DNA of 64,000 bases from PMNU01 sp035479875 (GCA_035479875.1 DATIIH010000001.1:186001-250000), one strand, 5' to 3'. Shown: positions 24,554 to 33,910, counted from the stretch's first letter. Program-made: numbers and translations. The notes: generated by a model from the letters alone, not told the origin.

Positions 24554-25726
24554 CTAACGGTCAGGGAAATGGATAAAGACGAGGCCAGAAGTAGACTTGG
24601 TGGCTACAAAGCTATATTGGCCGTTGAGGTTTGCGTTGTACTGGCTGATGGCAATGGTGCCATCGCCGTTAATGCCCTCTACGAGCATCACGTGGCCCAC
24701 ATCTTGTTCGCTGCCAAAGTACAGATTGGGATTGGCGGGACGCACGGCGGCGTCGCCGATTTGTGGCGAGCTGTCGATCCAACTTTGCGGTACGTTATAG
24801 ATCCAGTCGCCGGCGTTACCGAGGCCATAAGGCACGTACTTGCCTGCTTCGTATTCCTTCCAGGCAACGTATGATACACATTCGCGGTTGTAGAGACCCC
24901 AAGGGTCAACAATGCTGTCTTGTCCGGCGTTACATAAGCTGGATGGGTAGGTGTTGGGGAAGCCCCCTGGGCCACCACCGCATATGCCGCCGTAGATAAT
25001 GCCGCTGGAGCCAGCTAAGTTAAGCAGGATCTGCTGCTGGCGGAGTTTAGCAATCTGGCTAGTGTTGTCTTTAATCTGCTGGTTGTAAGAGTCTTGCTGT
25101 TGCTGATTGTAAGACAACAGTGCGGCCTGTTGCGCACGACTGCCGTCGAGCTGGGCTTGTTGGGCTTGTTGGTCGATTAAGAGTGCGTCGACTTGATCTT
25201 TTTGCTGCTTAAGCTGGGCCTGAAGCGCATTAATAGTGTTCACAGTTTGGGTGATCTTATTTTGGACGTCGCCGCGGTACTGCTCTTTGTCGACAAAGTC
25301 GCTCAGGTTGCCACTGCTAGCAAGCATCTCGAGCGTGCTCGGCGTGCCGTCCACGTACATCGCCTTAATGATATCGCCCAGACTCTTGCGGTCGTTGTCG
25401 AGCTTGACCTGATTGGCGGTAATCTCGGTAGCGAGCTGCTCCTGTTTGGTGAGATTGTCGTTAATCTGCGCTTGTACTTGGTTGATTTGCGCTTGCAACT
25501 GATTAATCGCGTCCTGGTAGCTAGCCGCCTGCACGGCGAGTGCGCTCTTGGCGCCCTTGGCGCTAGCGTTTTGCTGCTGCAGTTGGGTGATTTGCTGGTC
25601 AAATTGGTCGGCCTTGGCCATGGGCATGACGCTTAAACTTACCGTCATGAACGTAGCTAAAGTCAACACTGGAACGCCGCTCAGGCGACGCCAATTCACT
25701 CTGTTGGTACGATGCTTTTGTTTCAT
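24554..25726 (-). CDS. Secreted coiled-coil peptidoglycan hydrolase with CHAP domain (PcsB-like)
   Basis: 390 residues from the ATG at 25726 (MKQKHRTNRVNWRR). A signal peptide ends in PMAKA, residues ~30-235 are a long Gln-rich coiled coil, and the C-terminal ~125 residues are a CHAP amidase/endopeptidase with Cys in NRECVSYVAWKEYEAG, His in DVGHVMLVEG and a QYNAN segment. The architecture is that of PcsB/RipC hydrolases activated by FtsEX, whose genes lie just upstream. An alternative start at 25774 overlaps a TTGCAC-18-TATTAT promoter, so the shorter form is preferred. Confidence 0.88.
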   Translation of the reverse strand: MKQKHRTNRVNWRRLSGVPVLTLATFMTVSLSVMPMAKADQFDQQITQLQQQNASAKGAKSALAVQAASYQDAINQLQAQINQVQAQINDNLTKQEQLATEITANQVKLDNDRKSLGDIIKAMYVDGTPSTLEMLASSGNLSDFVDKEQYRGDVQNKITQTVNTINALQAQLKQQKDQVDALLIDQQAQQAQLDGSRAQQAALLSYNQQQQDSYNQQIKDNTSQIAKLRQQQILLNLAGSSGIIYGGICGGGPGGFPNTYPSSLCNAGQDSIVDPWGLYNRECVSYVAWKEYEAGKYVPYGLGNAGDWIYNVPQSWIDSSPQIGDAAVRPANPNLYFGSEQDVGHVMLVEGINGDGTIAISQYNANLNGQYSFVATKSTSGLVFIHFPDR

Positions 25727-25808
25727 ATTCTGTTTTTGTTTGTGTTTTTGTACCAGTGCTTTAAATAATACCATGCTCCCCCTTACTGGTGCAAGTTCCC
25801 CGCTTTAG

Positions 25809-25850
25809 TCTTTTGGCCTCTAAAACGTCCGTTTCGAAATAAATTCGGCG
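25809..25850 (-). terminator. Possible terminator after ftsX
   Basis: On the minus strand CGTCCG and CGGACG can pair around a 19-nt spacer and are followed by TTTTAG. The stem is short and the loop long, so this is a weak candidate. It would separate ftsEX transcription from the wall hydrolase gene. Confidence 0.35.
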
Positions 25851-25901
25851 CGGACGCTCTGTTAACTCTACCGTACTATCAAAAAGTTTGTATGTTACTG
25901 A

Positions 25902-26849
25902 CTATTTGGTTTTGAATTTGAGATACCGCTTGGTCGCTACATATGATGAGGCGGCACCAATAAGTATACCAAGCACAAGCTGTACCGTCAAAAGCATCCA
26001 AAAGTGACTATCGAAGTAAGCGTGGGCGTAGCCGATGTCTAAAAGCCCTAGGCTGCTGGCCTGCAACGCCTGGCTGCTGGCGACAAACAGCGAGTTGATC
26101 AAGAGCGCCGATATAACCGCCGAAATGATGCCATACATAACGCTCTCCACCACAAACGGCCCGCGAATGTAGCCGGTGCTGGCGCCAAGCAAACGCATAA
26201 TGGTAAGCTCATCACGCCGGTTGAATATCGCCATTTGTATCGTGTTAAAGATGATCAGCACCGATATAAAGGTGAACACCACTACTGCAGCCACACCGGC
26301 GCGCTGCAACAGCGATGTAGCGTGCGCAATGTTATCGATGGCCTTTTTGCGGTTGCCGTTGTACGACGGTGAATCGGCGGTTTGCATCTTGGCTACTGCC
26401 TTGGTGCTCAAAAAATCTTTGATGTCTTGGATCTTGTTGAGATCTTTGGGCATGATTAAAATCGTGGCCGGAATAGGGTTACTGCCCACCTGCTTCACCC
26501 CATTTATCAGTGCTTGGTTGCCCGCATTTTGGCGCTCGTACTCGTGCAGTGCTTGGTCTTTAGTGAGGTAGCGCACGCCTTTGACGTTGGGTAGGGCTTG
26601 CAGATCAGAGACCAGGTCTTTGGCCTGGCTCCCGGTTACTGAGTCTTGCAAATAAACCGACACATCAATTTTGTTGGTGATTTGCTGGATGGTGTTGGCA
26701 AACGTAGCGTTGGTAATCACCGAGAACAACACAATGGTGAGCGTAATAATCATCACCGCCATAGCGGCGATGCCCAACCAGGCGTTGCGGCCAAAGTTGA
26801 CGACACCCGTCTTAATAATCCGGGCAAAAGTAACGGTTTTGCGGCTCAT
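25902..26849 (-). CDS. ftsX: Cell division membrane protein FtsX
   Basis: 315 residues, four membrane helices. An N-terminal helix (AAMAVMIITLTIVLFSVIT), an extracellular domain of ~130 residues with DVSVYLQDSVT and VKGVRYLTKDQALHEYER, then three C-terminal helices including MRLLGASTGYIRGPFVVES, the FtsX signature. With FtsE it forms an ABC-type complex that switches on wall hydrolases from outside. Its ATG overlaps the ftsE stop by 4 nt. Confidence 0.95.
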   Translation of the reverse strand: MSRKTVTFARIIKTGVVNFGRNAWLGIAAMAVMIITLTIVLFSVITNATFANTIQQITNKIDVSVYLQDSVTGSQAKDLVSDLQALPNVKGVRYLTKDQALHEYERQNAGNQALINGVKQVGSNPIPATILIMPKDLNKIQDIKDFLSTKAVAKMQTADSPSYNGNRKKAIDNIAHATSLLQRAGVAAVVVFTFISVLIIFNTIQMAIFNRRDELTIMRLLGASTGYIRGPFVVESVMYGIISAVISALLINSLFVASSQALQASSLGLLDIGYAHAYFDSHFWMLLTVQLVLGILIGAASSYVATKRYLKFKTK

Positions 26850-27529
26850 AGTTTGTACGCCGCCCCGGCCTTATCACTGGCAATCTGCCCGTGCTGGATG
26901 GTGATCACCCGGCGTTTAAGCTTGTTGACGATCTCTTGGTTATGAGTGGTGAGTAGTACGGTGGTGCCAAAACGGTTGATCTTTTCGAGTACGCGAATGA
27001 CATCCCAGGCGTGGACGGGGTCGAGGTTGCCGGTGGGCTCGTCGGCGATCAAAATTTTAGGCTGGCGGACGATGGCCCGAGCGATGGCCACGCGCTGGCG
27101 CTCGCCGCCGGACAACTCCATGGGCATACGCTTTTCTTTGCCGCGCAAGTTAACGATATCGAGCACTTTGGGCACGGTAGCACGGATTTCGTGGTTAGTA
27201 GCGCCGACGATTTCGAGGGCAAAAGCCACGTTCTCGAACACCGTACGGTTGGGTAACAGTTTAAAATCTTGGAACACCACACCGATCTTGCGCCGCAGCA
27301 GCGGGATGTCGTGGTCGCGCAGTTTGTCGTAGTCGATACCACCGACGATGATTTTCCCGGTGGTTGGTTTTTCTTCACGGGTTAACAAGCGCAGCAGCGT
27401 GGTTTTCCCAGCACCACTCTGCCCTACCACAATCACGAACTCTTTAGGCTCAACATGCAAACTCACGCGGTCCAATGCCGGAGTCGCCACCTTGCCATAC
27501 GTTTTGGTCACCCTGTCCAACAAAATCAT
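26846..27529 (-). CDS. ftsE: Cell division ATPase FtsE
   Basis: 227 residues from ATG 27529 (MILLDRVTKTYGK). Walker A GQSGAGKTTLLRLL, signature LSGGERQRVAIARAI, Walker B ILIADEPTGNLD and the H-loop TTHNQEIV are intact. It is the nucleotide-binding partner of FtsX. A TATAAT lies 7 nt before the ATG on the minus strand (27537-27542), so the mRNA is probably leaderless; a longer reading from 27550 would start upstream of that box. Confidence 0.95.
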   Translation of the reverse strand: MILLDRVTKTYGKVATPALDRVSLHVEPKEFVIVVGQSGAGKTTLLRLLTREEKPTTGKIIVGGIDYDKLRDHDIPLLRRKIGVVFQDFKLLPNRTVFENVAFALEIVGATNHEIRATVPKVLDIVNLRGKEKRMPMELSGGERQRVAIARAIVRQPKILIADEPTGNLDPVHAWDVIRVLEKINRFGTTVLLTTHNQEIVNKLKRRVITIQHGQIASDKAGAAYKL

Positions 27530-27536
27530 TAGCTCT

Positions 27537-27542
27537 ATTATA
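27537..27542 (-). promoter_or_regulatory. -10 box for leaderless ftsE
   Basis: TATAAT on the minus strand, 7 nt before the ATG at 27529. No strong -35 box was found (TTTACT is the nearest resemblance, with a short spacer). Confidence 0.6.
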
Positions 27543-27577
27543 CCAGACACACCCTGGAGTAAAGCCGCGGGATTTTG

Positions 27578-28390
27578 CTAATTGTTCGCTGGCTTGGGGG
27601 TACGCAGGCCCAGGGCAGCGAACCAAGCGCGACGCTGGGGCGTGTTGGCGAGCGAAGCGACGAGTTCGGTTGCAGCGCCACCCAACAACAAAGCTCGAGT
27701 CCGCAGACTCGCCGGAATGCTCACAAGCCCGTTGGCATTGTCGGCACGGAGGTCTACCGCAGAGCCAGCAAGCATCATGAGGCCGCCTACGCGGCCGCAG
27801 TAGCCGACAAAATCAGCGACTGCGCGCTCTGTCTGCGCGCAAGACGCCTCGATATTAGCAACGGCAACACCGGCAACTAATTCTGCGGTCCTCACACCTC
27901 TGCCATAGGTCGAGAACGCATGGCCACGACGGGTACCTGCGTCAGCCTGCTGGGCCCTTACCTCGGCGGCCGCATATGCCGTGCGGCGCAAATGGCCGGC
28001 TGGCACATCCTGGAGCGCATTATGCAACAGATATCCGGCAACTGTTAGGTCGGACACGTCACTAACATCGGCTTCGGGCAATGGCTCTTTCCCAAATACG
28101 GCGTCAACTATGCCTTGAGATGCCGCGTAGCGTGGTGCTTTAAGGCCGGGCGCGTCCAGTGCGGTATCGGCATGGCTAGCCCACATCAGGGCACGGCGCG
28201 CACTCTCTTCGTCTTCAGCCGTGAGCTCAAGCCCGTATGCTCCGGCAGCCAGAGCGATATGGGGTGCTAGTGCTAGATATCCACTGTCGGCGGCAACGCC
28301 TTCATAACGGCCAAGGAATGGATCGTCGCCAGGAAACGTACATGCTGGCTCCAAAAGCCGCGGTGACGGACTAAAATGCTGCATACCCAT
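27578..28390 (-). CDS. Orphan helical protein
   Basis: 270 residues, alanine-rich and mostly helical by composition, without a convincing membrane helix. Not recognised. Segments ESARRALMWASHADTALDAP and TERAVADFVGYCGRVGGLMM suggest packed amphipathic helices. An AGGAGGAG site precedes the ATG (28390); a TAGAAT about 40 nt upstream may be the -10 box. It lies between ftsE and another orphan downstream of prfB, all on the minus strand. Confidence 0.68.
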   Translation of the reverse strand: MGMQHFSPSPRLLEPACTFPGDDPFLGRYEGVAADSGYLALAPHIALAAGAYGLELTAEDEESARRALMWASHADTALDAPGLKAPRYAASQGIVDAVFGKEPLPEADVSDVSDLTVAGYLLHNALQDVPAGHLRRTAYAAAEVRAQQADAGTRRGHAFSTYGRGVRTAELVAGVAVANIEASCAQTERAVADFVGYCGRVGGLMMLAGSAVDLRADNANGLVSIPASLRTRALLLGGAATELVASLANTPQRRAWFAALGLRTPKPANN

Positions 28391-28461
28391 ATGGTGTTTC
28401 TCCTCCTAGTTTTCCCGATAGCCCACTTGAGTTGATTCTAGCACAGCAAGAGAGTCGGCCA

Positions 28462-29022
28462 CTAGGTGGCGTGCGGTAAGCTCCCAAAAAGACACTGGCG
28501 CGACATCACAAGCACCATGACACGCGGCATACCGTCCGGCTCTACCTCGTCACCGTTTACTAGTAGTGTGTGGCTATCTTGTGCTATACACTCATCCAAA
28601 ATAGACACGCCTTCGGCTGCTGCATCAATCGCAGCCATACCCATCTGTCCATGCAACCACCTAAGCCGCGCCTGGGCATGATCAAGAGATGCGAGATCGA
28701 GATCCATATAGACTCTCGCGCTACGAGGCGGTAAGCTATCCCCTGGCGCACGCAACTCGTGCCGCTCGCCTTCCGTCGTCTTAATAAACAGCTGCAAACT
28801 ATAGCGCAACACCGCACGCCGAAGAAACGCAGCTTTGATGGCATAGTCGAGCAAGGTCTCGCTCGGTGTGCCGGTCGCCTCCTCGCGCTCCCGTAACCAA
28901 GCATGACTCACTGTATCAACTGGTACTGCAGTTGCGCTTAGGTCGGGGCGCGACAGCGTGTAGCCGGGCATGCGCCCTCCTGGGTCCATCCACATTATTT
29001 TAAAATCGTCGAGTTTACCCAT
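28462..29022 (-). CDS. Orphan protein downstream of prfB
   Basis: 186 residues, soluble, not recognised. It opens MGKLDDFKIMWMDPGGRMPG and has RRAVLRYSLQLFIKTTEGER and a final VLVMSRQC strand. An AAAGGAGGG lies about 14 nt before the ATG, a little far. The 23-nt gap from the prfB stop suggests co-transcription with RF2. No signal peptide or motif points to a function. Confidence 0.68.
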   Translation of the reverse strand: MGKLDDFKIMWMDPGGRMPGYTLSRPDLSATAVPVDTVSHAWLREREEATGTPSETLLDYAIKAAFLRRAVLRYSLQLFIKTTEGERHELRAPGDSLPPRSARVYMDLDLASLDHAQARLRWLHGQMGMAAIDAAAEGVSILDECIAQDSHTLLVNGDEVEPDGMPRVMVLVMSRQCLFGSLPHAT

Positions 29023-29045
29023 TGTCGCGCGCTGCCCTCCTTTGG

Positions 29046-30134
29046 CTAACCGCTGCTCAAGTGCGTTTCGAGATATGCATGGATGAGCGGGTCGAGGCCG
29101 CCAGCCAGCACTGCGTCGGGGTCAGATGTTTCGTAGCCGCTACGCAGGTCCTTCACCTGCTTGTACGGATGCAAAACATAATTGCGAATTTGGCTGCCGA
29201 ACTCGTTGGCGCTGCTCGGGCCTTTGAGTTCGCTGATCTTGTCTTTATGCTGTTCGAGCTGTAGCTGCGCCAATCGCGAGCGCAAGATCGTCAGGGCCGT
29301 TTCTTTATTTTGGAGCTGGCTACGTTCGTTCTGGATGGCAACGGCGATCCCGGTTGGCAGGTGTGTGACGCGCACCGCGCTATCGGTGGTGTTAACGCTT
29401 TGGCCGCCATGGCCGCCGCTGCGATAGACGTCGATGCGCAGATCTTTGTCGTCTAGTGCAATGTCGTCGGGCTTGTCTATCTTGGGCAAAACATCGACTT
29501 TGGCAAAACTGGTTTCGCGCGAAGATGCCGAGTTGAACGGGCTCAGCCGCACTAGTCGGTGCACGCCGTGCTCGCTTTGTAGTTGACCATATATAAACTC
29601 GCCGCTCACTTCAAACGTGACGCTCTTGATGCCTGCTTCGTCGCCGGGCGACTCATCTAATAGCTGCATCTTGTATTTGTGCTGCTCTGCCCAACGCGTA
29701 TACATACGCTGTAGCATGCCCGCCCAATCTTGGGCGTCGGTACCGCCGGCGCCGGCGTAGATGCTCACGATGGCGTCGTGGTCGTCGTAAGGGCCGGCAA
29801 ACTTGAGCTGCTCTTTGAGGTCGGCAAAGTGCGTGACTAATGCGTTAAGCTGGCCGCTCAGGTCGGCACGCATGGTGTCGTCGCCGATTTCAAGCAGCTC
29901 CACAAGGTCGTTCACCTCTTTTTGGAGATCGAGCCATGGCTTGGTACGGACGTCGAGCTTGGACTGCTCTTTTACCACTTCTTGGGCTTTTTGGGCGTTT
30001 TGCCAAAAGTCGGGCTCGGCGACTTGCTTGTCCAGCACCAGTTTGCGCTGGACGAGCGAATCAACATCAATACGCTCCGCCGCAGCCTCTATTTCGGCTT
30101 GCAAATCGAGAGTCTGGGCGCGTAAGTCTTCCAT
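29046..30134 (-). CDS. prfB: Peptide chain release factor 2
   Basis: 362 residues; releases peptides at UGA and UAA. The stop-codon-reading SPF tripeptide (RLSPFNSA) and the hydrolysis motif SGGHGGQSVNTTDSAVR are intact. The gene is in one frame from ATG 30134; the autoregulatory +1 frameshift site present in most bacterial prfB genes is absent even though the N-terminal helices are full length (DVDSLVQRKLVLDKQ aligns beyond the usual site). Its presence shows UGA is a stop codon here. Confidence 0.95.
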   Translation of the reverse strand: MEDLRAQTLDLQAEIEAAAERIDVDSLVQRKLVLDKQVAEPDFWQNAQKAQEVVKEQSKLDVRTKPWLDLQKEVNDLVELLEIGDDTMRADLSGQLNALVTHFADLKEQLKFAGPYDDHDAIVSIYAGAGGTDAQDWAGMLQRMYTRWAEQHKYKMQLLDESPGDEAGIKSVTFEVSGEFIYGQLQSEHGVHRLVRLSPFNSASSRETSFAKVDVLPKIDKPDDIALDDKDLRIDVYRSGGHGGQSVNTTDSAVRVTHLPTGIAVAIQNERSQLQNKETALTILRSRLAQLQLEQHKDKISELKGPSSANEFGSQIRNYVLHPYKQVKDLRSGYETSDPDAVLAGGLDPLIHAYLETHLSSG

Positions 30135-30215
30135 TACTCATATCTTATACCATGCACGAGCTTTTGAGCTATGAGGCGTGCCGTCCATTCGTGCGCATGG
30201 CTGCGACACACAATG

Positions 30216-30244
30216 TTGCGTGCCCATATATATCATGTTATTAT
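30216..30244 (+). promoter_or_regulatory. Promoter of the 772-residue orphan
   Basis: TTGCGT (30216-30221), 17-nt spacer, TATTAT (30239-30244), about 36 nt of leader to the ATG at 30287. The leader has no convincing Shine-Dalgarno site. The 152-nt gap from prfB otherwise holds nothing I recognise. Confidence 0.6.
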
Positions 30245-30286
30245 CACTATTAAATTCGAGTTAAGTGGGACTGTGGACTACGGCGT

Positions 30287-32605
30287 ATGACGACCTCTGA
30301 GATACTTACTGATCAACCGCGTGACCTTAATGCCCCAGAAATAACCGCAAGGTTGCGAGATGAGGGCGAGATTGTTTTCCGGTTCCCCCACTGGGAGGAA
30401 CCGACATTCGTCGTAGCCACGCCCCCAGTGGCCTTACCGGGACCGATGGTGGACGGCAAGCCCACTAAGCTCAAGGACGACGCGGGCAACATACTTTACG
30501 AAGCAGTAGAAGTCGCAGGGCCCGGCACCGACGAAACTGTGCTCGTCGTTCCGCACACCGGCGACGCCATCCTGGTAGATGCCACGGGCCGCAAAACGCA
30601 CGTCACCAGCCAAGAGCTTGCCAGACGATATCGCCTTTTTGCTATCCCCAGCATACCACCAGTCGAAGAGGACGAAGCAAGCGCAACCGCAACCGCAGAT
30701 AGGCCCAAAACCCCACCGAATGTCTACGTAAGAGTGCCCGAAGTCCTACGCGTCGTTCCGGATGACTTGGACTCGGGAGATTTTGTAGCAGCCTGGCATA
30801 TGTTCGATCGCCCGAACTTTGTGGGTCTTAACCGCTGTACTGTAACCGCCGCCGAGCACGACGAGTTCTATCCCTACCTGCTGGCTGACGGGCGCCCAGA
30901 CCCTATCGTCGCCGAACTAACGAGGCCAGGTGGGCATCTGCTGGCTGCGGAAACCGAATATGAAGCGCTCATGACCATGCTAAAAACCCAGGGACAAGAC
31001 GCGGCATCTTGGATTATGCGCCTGCCCAGCAACTACCAACTATTCGCATCTTTTGCGAAATATACTACAGCCCTCCTCGGTGAACTTGAGGCCGGGGCGG
31101 CCCCACTCGCAGCTACTAATAGTGCTGCACTTGGCGCAGTTGTGACAGCTGACGCTGAATCAGAATACTTGAGCCGCGCTGATCGCCCCTTCCTGCCCCT
31201 GTGCGCACGGCCGGGCATGTCCGAGGGTGAGCTTGCGGAATTAGAGTTAGCCTGGGGGACCACGATGGTTGCAGTAGACGCAGCTAACCGTCCGACCTGG
31301 GAACGCAACAAATCTTTATACAACTTGACAGACGAGTCAGAAGCAGCGCTGCTGGACCCAGCGGCTATACACATTAGGCAGCCACGCGCCGACGCAGCGC
31401 ACCTGGTAACTATTGATCCTCTTGAAGTTATCGATCCAACACTAGAAAACGGCTTTGCCAATTCCCGATACGACACCGTAGAGGTTAATCTCCCCGATGG
31501 TACGAGCGTAACCGTACAACTACAACCCGGAGACCGAGTAGTACGAGACGCCATTACCGGTCAAGTCTCAGAAGTAATTACAAATAATCCCGGCGGTAAT
31601 GGCATGCTGCGCAGTCGCTACACACCAACGGCACACGCCGTTATTAGGGATGGCCGGGAACATACTATGTACGCGGCAAAGGCCGAAGTAGCACACATCA
31701 TACCTAACCCTGATGGATCCGGCGACTACATAGCCGTCACCTACAACGCAGGACAACCGGGGCGTCTTGGCCGGACACGCTACTTCCTGACCGCAGAGGA
31801 ATACGCAGCATTTGCGCACACCGCCGACCCCTTAGAAGAAGTCAGAGGTGGGATTGAGACATTTGCCGCGCTTAGCGCTACAGCTCAAAGGATTGCGGCC
31901 CGGTCCCGACGGGAAAACGGCTTAGCGGACGCACCAGCGGCTGGCGAAGCGGCACCGGGCGCTACCGGAGAACCAGCTTCGGCACTGGACGCCCCCCTTG
32001 TTCTCCGCCCTCCTGTAATCTCAACACGAAACGTTACGCACCACCCAGGCGAACGACGCCACGGCCGCTTGACGCGGGCGGCAGCAGCTGTTGCCGCTGT
32101 TGTTCTAGCCGCTACGGCAGTTTTTGGGGTGTCGCACAGCGGCAAGCATTCCACGGCGAAGCCTGGCGCTTCTGGGAAGGCCCCTGCCACAGCATCACCT
32201 TCTAGTACGCAAGGTGGTGGCACCACCCCACCAGGCGGCAACCCCGGCCCTGGCACTACAACTAACCCACCACCGCCCCGTCACTTTACCGAAGGCGCGC
32301 TCACCGTGCAGCCCGCTGAGGGTTGGTATCACGAGTTTAACCAACTCGGTATCCCGCCCAGCTACCACCATGACGTGCTACAACAAGCCGGTCCGCGGCT
32401 TGCCAGCGAAGGCTTTGCCTACTTTGATGAGCAGGCCCAAGAGTGGCGCATGAATGCTGGTGACGGAGAATTGCCAGCCAGCATCTTGGACATGATCACA
32501 GGGATATACCATAACATGTCCCGAGGGCATACGAATACAATCGTGAGCCACCCTACTGGCGCGAGCAAGTGGGCGGGATCGCTGGTTATTAGCTTGGCAA
32601 GATAG
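30287..32605 (+). CDS. Large membrane-anchored orphan protein
   Basis: 772 residues, the longest orphan in the window. Residues 1-590 are a large mixed alpha/beta region with repeated beta-rich segments (VEVNLPDGTSVTVQLQPGDR; HIIPNPDGSGDYIAVTYN). One membrane helix follows at ~595-617 (an Ala/Val run after GRLTRAA), then a Gly/Pro/Thr linker (~620-665) and a C-terminal domain of ~105 residues (EGWYHEFNQLGIPPSYHHDV). By the positive-inside rule the large N-terminal part is cytosolic and the small domain outside. No family recognised. It is followed by another membrane-anchored orphan. Confidence 0.75.
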   Translation: MTTSEILTDQPRDLNAPEITARLRDEGEIVFRFPHWEEPTFVVATPPVALPGPMVDGKPTKLKDDAGNILYEAVEVAGPGTDETVLVVPHTGDAILVDATGRKTHVTSQELARRYRLFAIPSIPPVEEDEASATATADRPKTPPNVYVRVPEVLRVVPDDLDSGDFVAAWHMFDRPNFVGLNRCTVTAAEHDEFYPYLLADGRPDPIVAELTRPGGHLLAAETEYEALMTMLKTQGQDAASWIMRLPSNYQLFASFAKYTTALLGELEAGAAPLAATNSAALGAVVTADAESEYLSRADRPFLPLCARPGMSEGELAELELAWGTTMVAVDAANRPTWERNKSLYNLTDESEAALLDPAAIHIRQPRADAAHLVTIDPLEVIDPTLENGFANSRYDTVEVNLPDGTSVTVQLQPGDRVVRDAITGQVSEVITNNPGGNGMLRSRYTPTAHAVIRDGREHTMYAAKAEVAHIIPNPDGSGDYIAVTYNAGQPGRLGRTRYFLTAEEYAAFAHTADPLEEVRGGIETFAALSATAQRIAARSRRENGLADAPAAGEAAPGATGEPASALDAPLVLRPPVISTRNVTHHPGERRHGRLTRAAAAVAAVVLAATAVFGVSHSGKHSTAKPGASGKAPATASPSSTQGGGTTPPGGNPGPGTTTNPPPPRHFTEGALTVQPAEGWYHEFNQLGIPPSYHHDVLQQAGPRLASEGFAYFDEQAQEWRMNAGDGELPASILDMITGIYHNMSRGHTNTIVSHPTGASKWAGSLVISLAR

Positions 32606-32635
32606 TCTAGTTTGCCAATTAGTCTGACCACCGAA

Positions 32636-32664
32636 TTGCAGATATTGACATAATATGGTACAAT
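32636..32664 (+). promoter_or_regulatory. Promoter giving a near-leaderless mRNA for the 32674 gene
   Basis: TTGCAG (32636-32641), 17-nt spacer, TACAAT (32659-32664), 9 nt to the ATG at 32674. A perfect TTGACA at 32645-32650 lies within the spacer but has no -10 box at the right distance. Confidence 0.65.
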
Positions 32665-32673
32665 AATACCATT

Positions 32674-33888
32674 ATGTCTGATGTGCGTGGAGAGACCTCA
32701 CCTACCATCATCGACGCCGATACCTTAACGACGCCTGTTGTTCCTGACGCTATAGCGCCTACAGCCAGCGAAGTGCCTGCTGATGCAATTGACGACGCAG
32801 CTGTCGTGGTGCTCCCCGAGGCGCTTGTTGAGCCAGCACAGCCAACTGAGCAAGTGCAGCCTACGCGCTGGGAACGCATTAAAGCAGCCGCGATCAATAT
32901 TGCGGTAGTGACAAATCCTTCTACTATTATCTACAACCTGGCAGCGAACAAGAACCACGAGCGGCGCCGTGCAGCCTTTGGCCTTGGCGCCGTAGCCGTC
33001 GCGGCCGGAACTCTGTTACTTGCCCGCCACGGGCACAGTGCGCCTACGCCTACTATGAACGATACTGCCTTTGGCATGCCATACGAGCCACCGATGCCTA
33101 AAGGTTCTACCGCAGGCCTTGGCCAAGTTATGCATGACAATATGGCACAAACCGCCCCAGTCGACGAGCTCCTACGCACCGCCCACAGCGGCGATAATGT
33201 GAGCAACTGGTCGGTAGGATATCTTTACCAGGCCGGCCTCAAAGACGGCATGACCAAGGCCCAAGCTTTTGCCTTTGCCCACGATCCAACGAATGTGGCG
33301 AGCGACAACCAGGCCTTCCTTGCGACGCACTACGTTGGCAACCACCAAGTAGCAACCGACGCCCACCACTGGATGAATAACCACAGCGTGTACGATGCTA
33401 CTGGCCAACAGGCCGCTGCCGACCACTTGGCCGACAAAGCCACAGGGCACACCGGCGGAGGAGTTGCGCCGCATATTACCCACCCCGGCCCTACGCACGG
33501 AACGCCTGGCTCCGATCCTAACATCGACCCGTCACAGGGTGGGCCCCTCGGTATACCTCAAGGGGCTAACAATGGCAGCCCGTTACCTGGCCCACTGCCA
33601 CATTATGGTGGCAATCACGAAGTCTCACCCACCCTTGAGGGTGCGGCAATCATCACAACCTTAGTCGTAGGTGCCTTAGGTACGGTTGCCGGAATCAACG
33701 CGTTGGCTAAAAAGCGCGATGCTCGTGCCGCACGCAATACCACGCGTCGCAAAAAGAACATTCAATCTCACCACCCTAACGGCCACTATAAACGTCCGAA
33801 TTTTAGCGCACCTACTGGCCGACCCGTCGTTAGGCATCGTGGTCGGAGCCGCACTGCGCAGCCCCCAGGCGCCAGCAAAACTTCTTAA
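32674..33888 (+). CDS. Orphan protein with two membrane helices
   Basis: 404 residues. An acidic N-terminus (~65 residues), membrane helix 1 at ~97-118 (AAFGLGAVAVAAGTLLLA), an extracellular His/Gly/Pro/Asn-rich middle of ~200 residues (HHWMNNHSVYDATGQQAAAD), helix 2 at ~320-340 (AAIITTLVVGALGTVAGI) and a strongly basic C-terminal tail inside (NTTRRKKN; PVVRHRGRSRT). The middle may be a structured cell-surface part, but no known domain is seen. It is adjacent to the 772-residue anchored orphan, on the same strand, with its own promoter. Confidence 0.72.
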   Translation: MSDVRGETSPTIIDADTLTTPVVPDAIAPTASEVPADAIDDAAVVVLPEALVEPAQPTEQVQPTRWERIKAAAINIAVVTNPSTIIYNLAANKNHERRRAAFGLGAVAVAAGTLLLARHGHSAPTPTMNDTAFGMPYEPPMPKGSTAGLGQVMHDNMAQTAPVDELLRTAHSGDNVSNWSVGYLYQAGLKDGMTKAQAFAFAHDPTNVASDNQAFLATHYVGNHQVATDAHHWMNNHSVYDATGQQAAADHLADKATGHTGGGVAPHITHPGPTHGTPGSDPNIDPSQGGPLGIPQGANNGSPLPGPLPHYGGNHEVSPTLEGAAIITTLVVGALGTVAGINALAKKRDARAARNTTRRKKNIQSHHPNGHYKRPNFSAPTGRPVVRHRGRSRTAQPPGASKTS

Positions 33889-33910
33889 ATAAGATCTAGA
33901 TTGCGTCGGC

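Noticed and set aside
25727..25774. Longer start of the CHAP hydrolase (MVLFKALVQ)
   Set aside because: Its ATG lies within a TTGCAC-18-TATTAT promoter and the GGGGGAG is too close to it; the shorter form gives a normal signal peptide.
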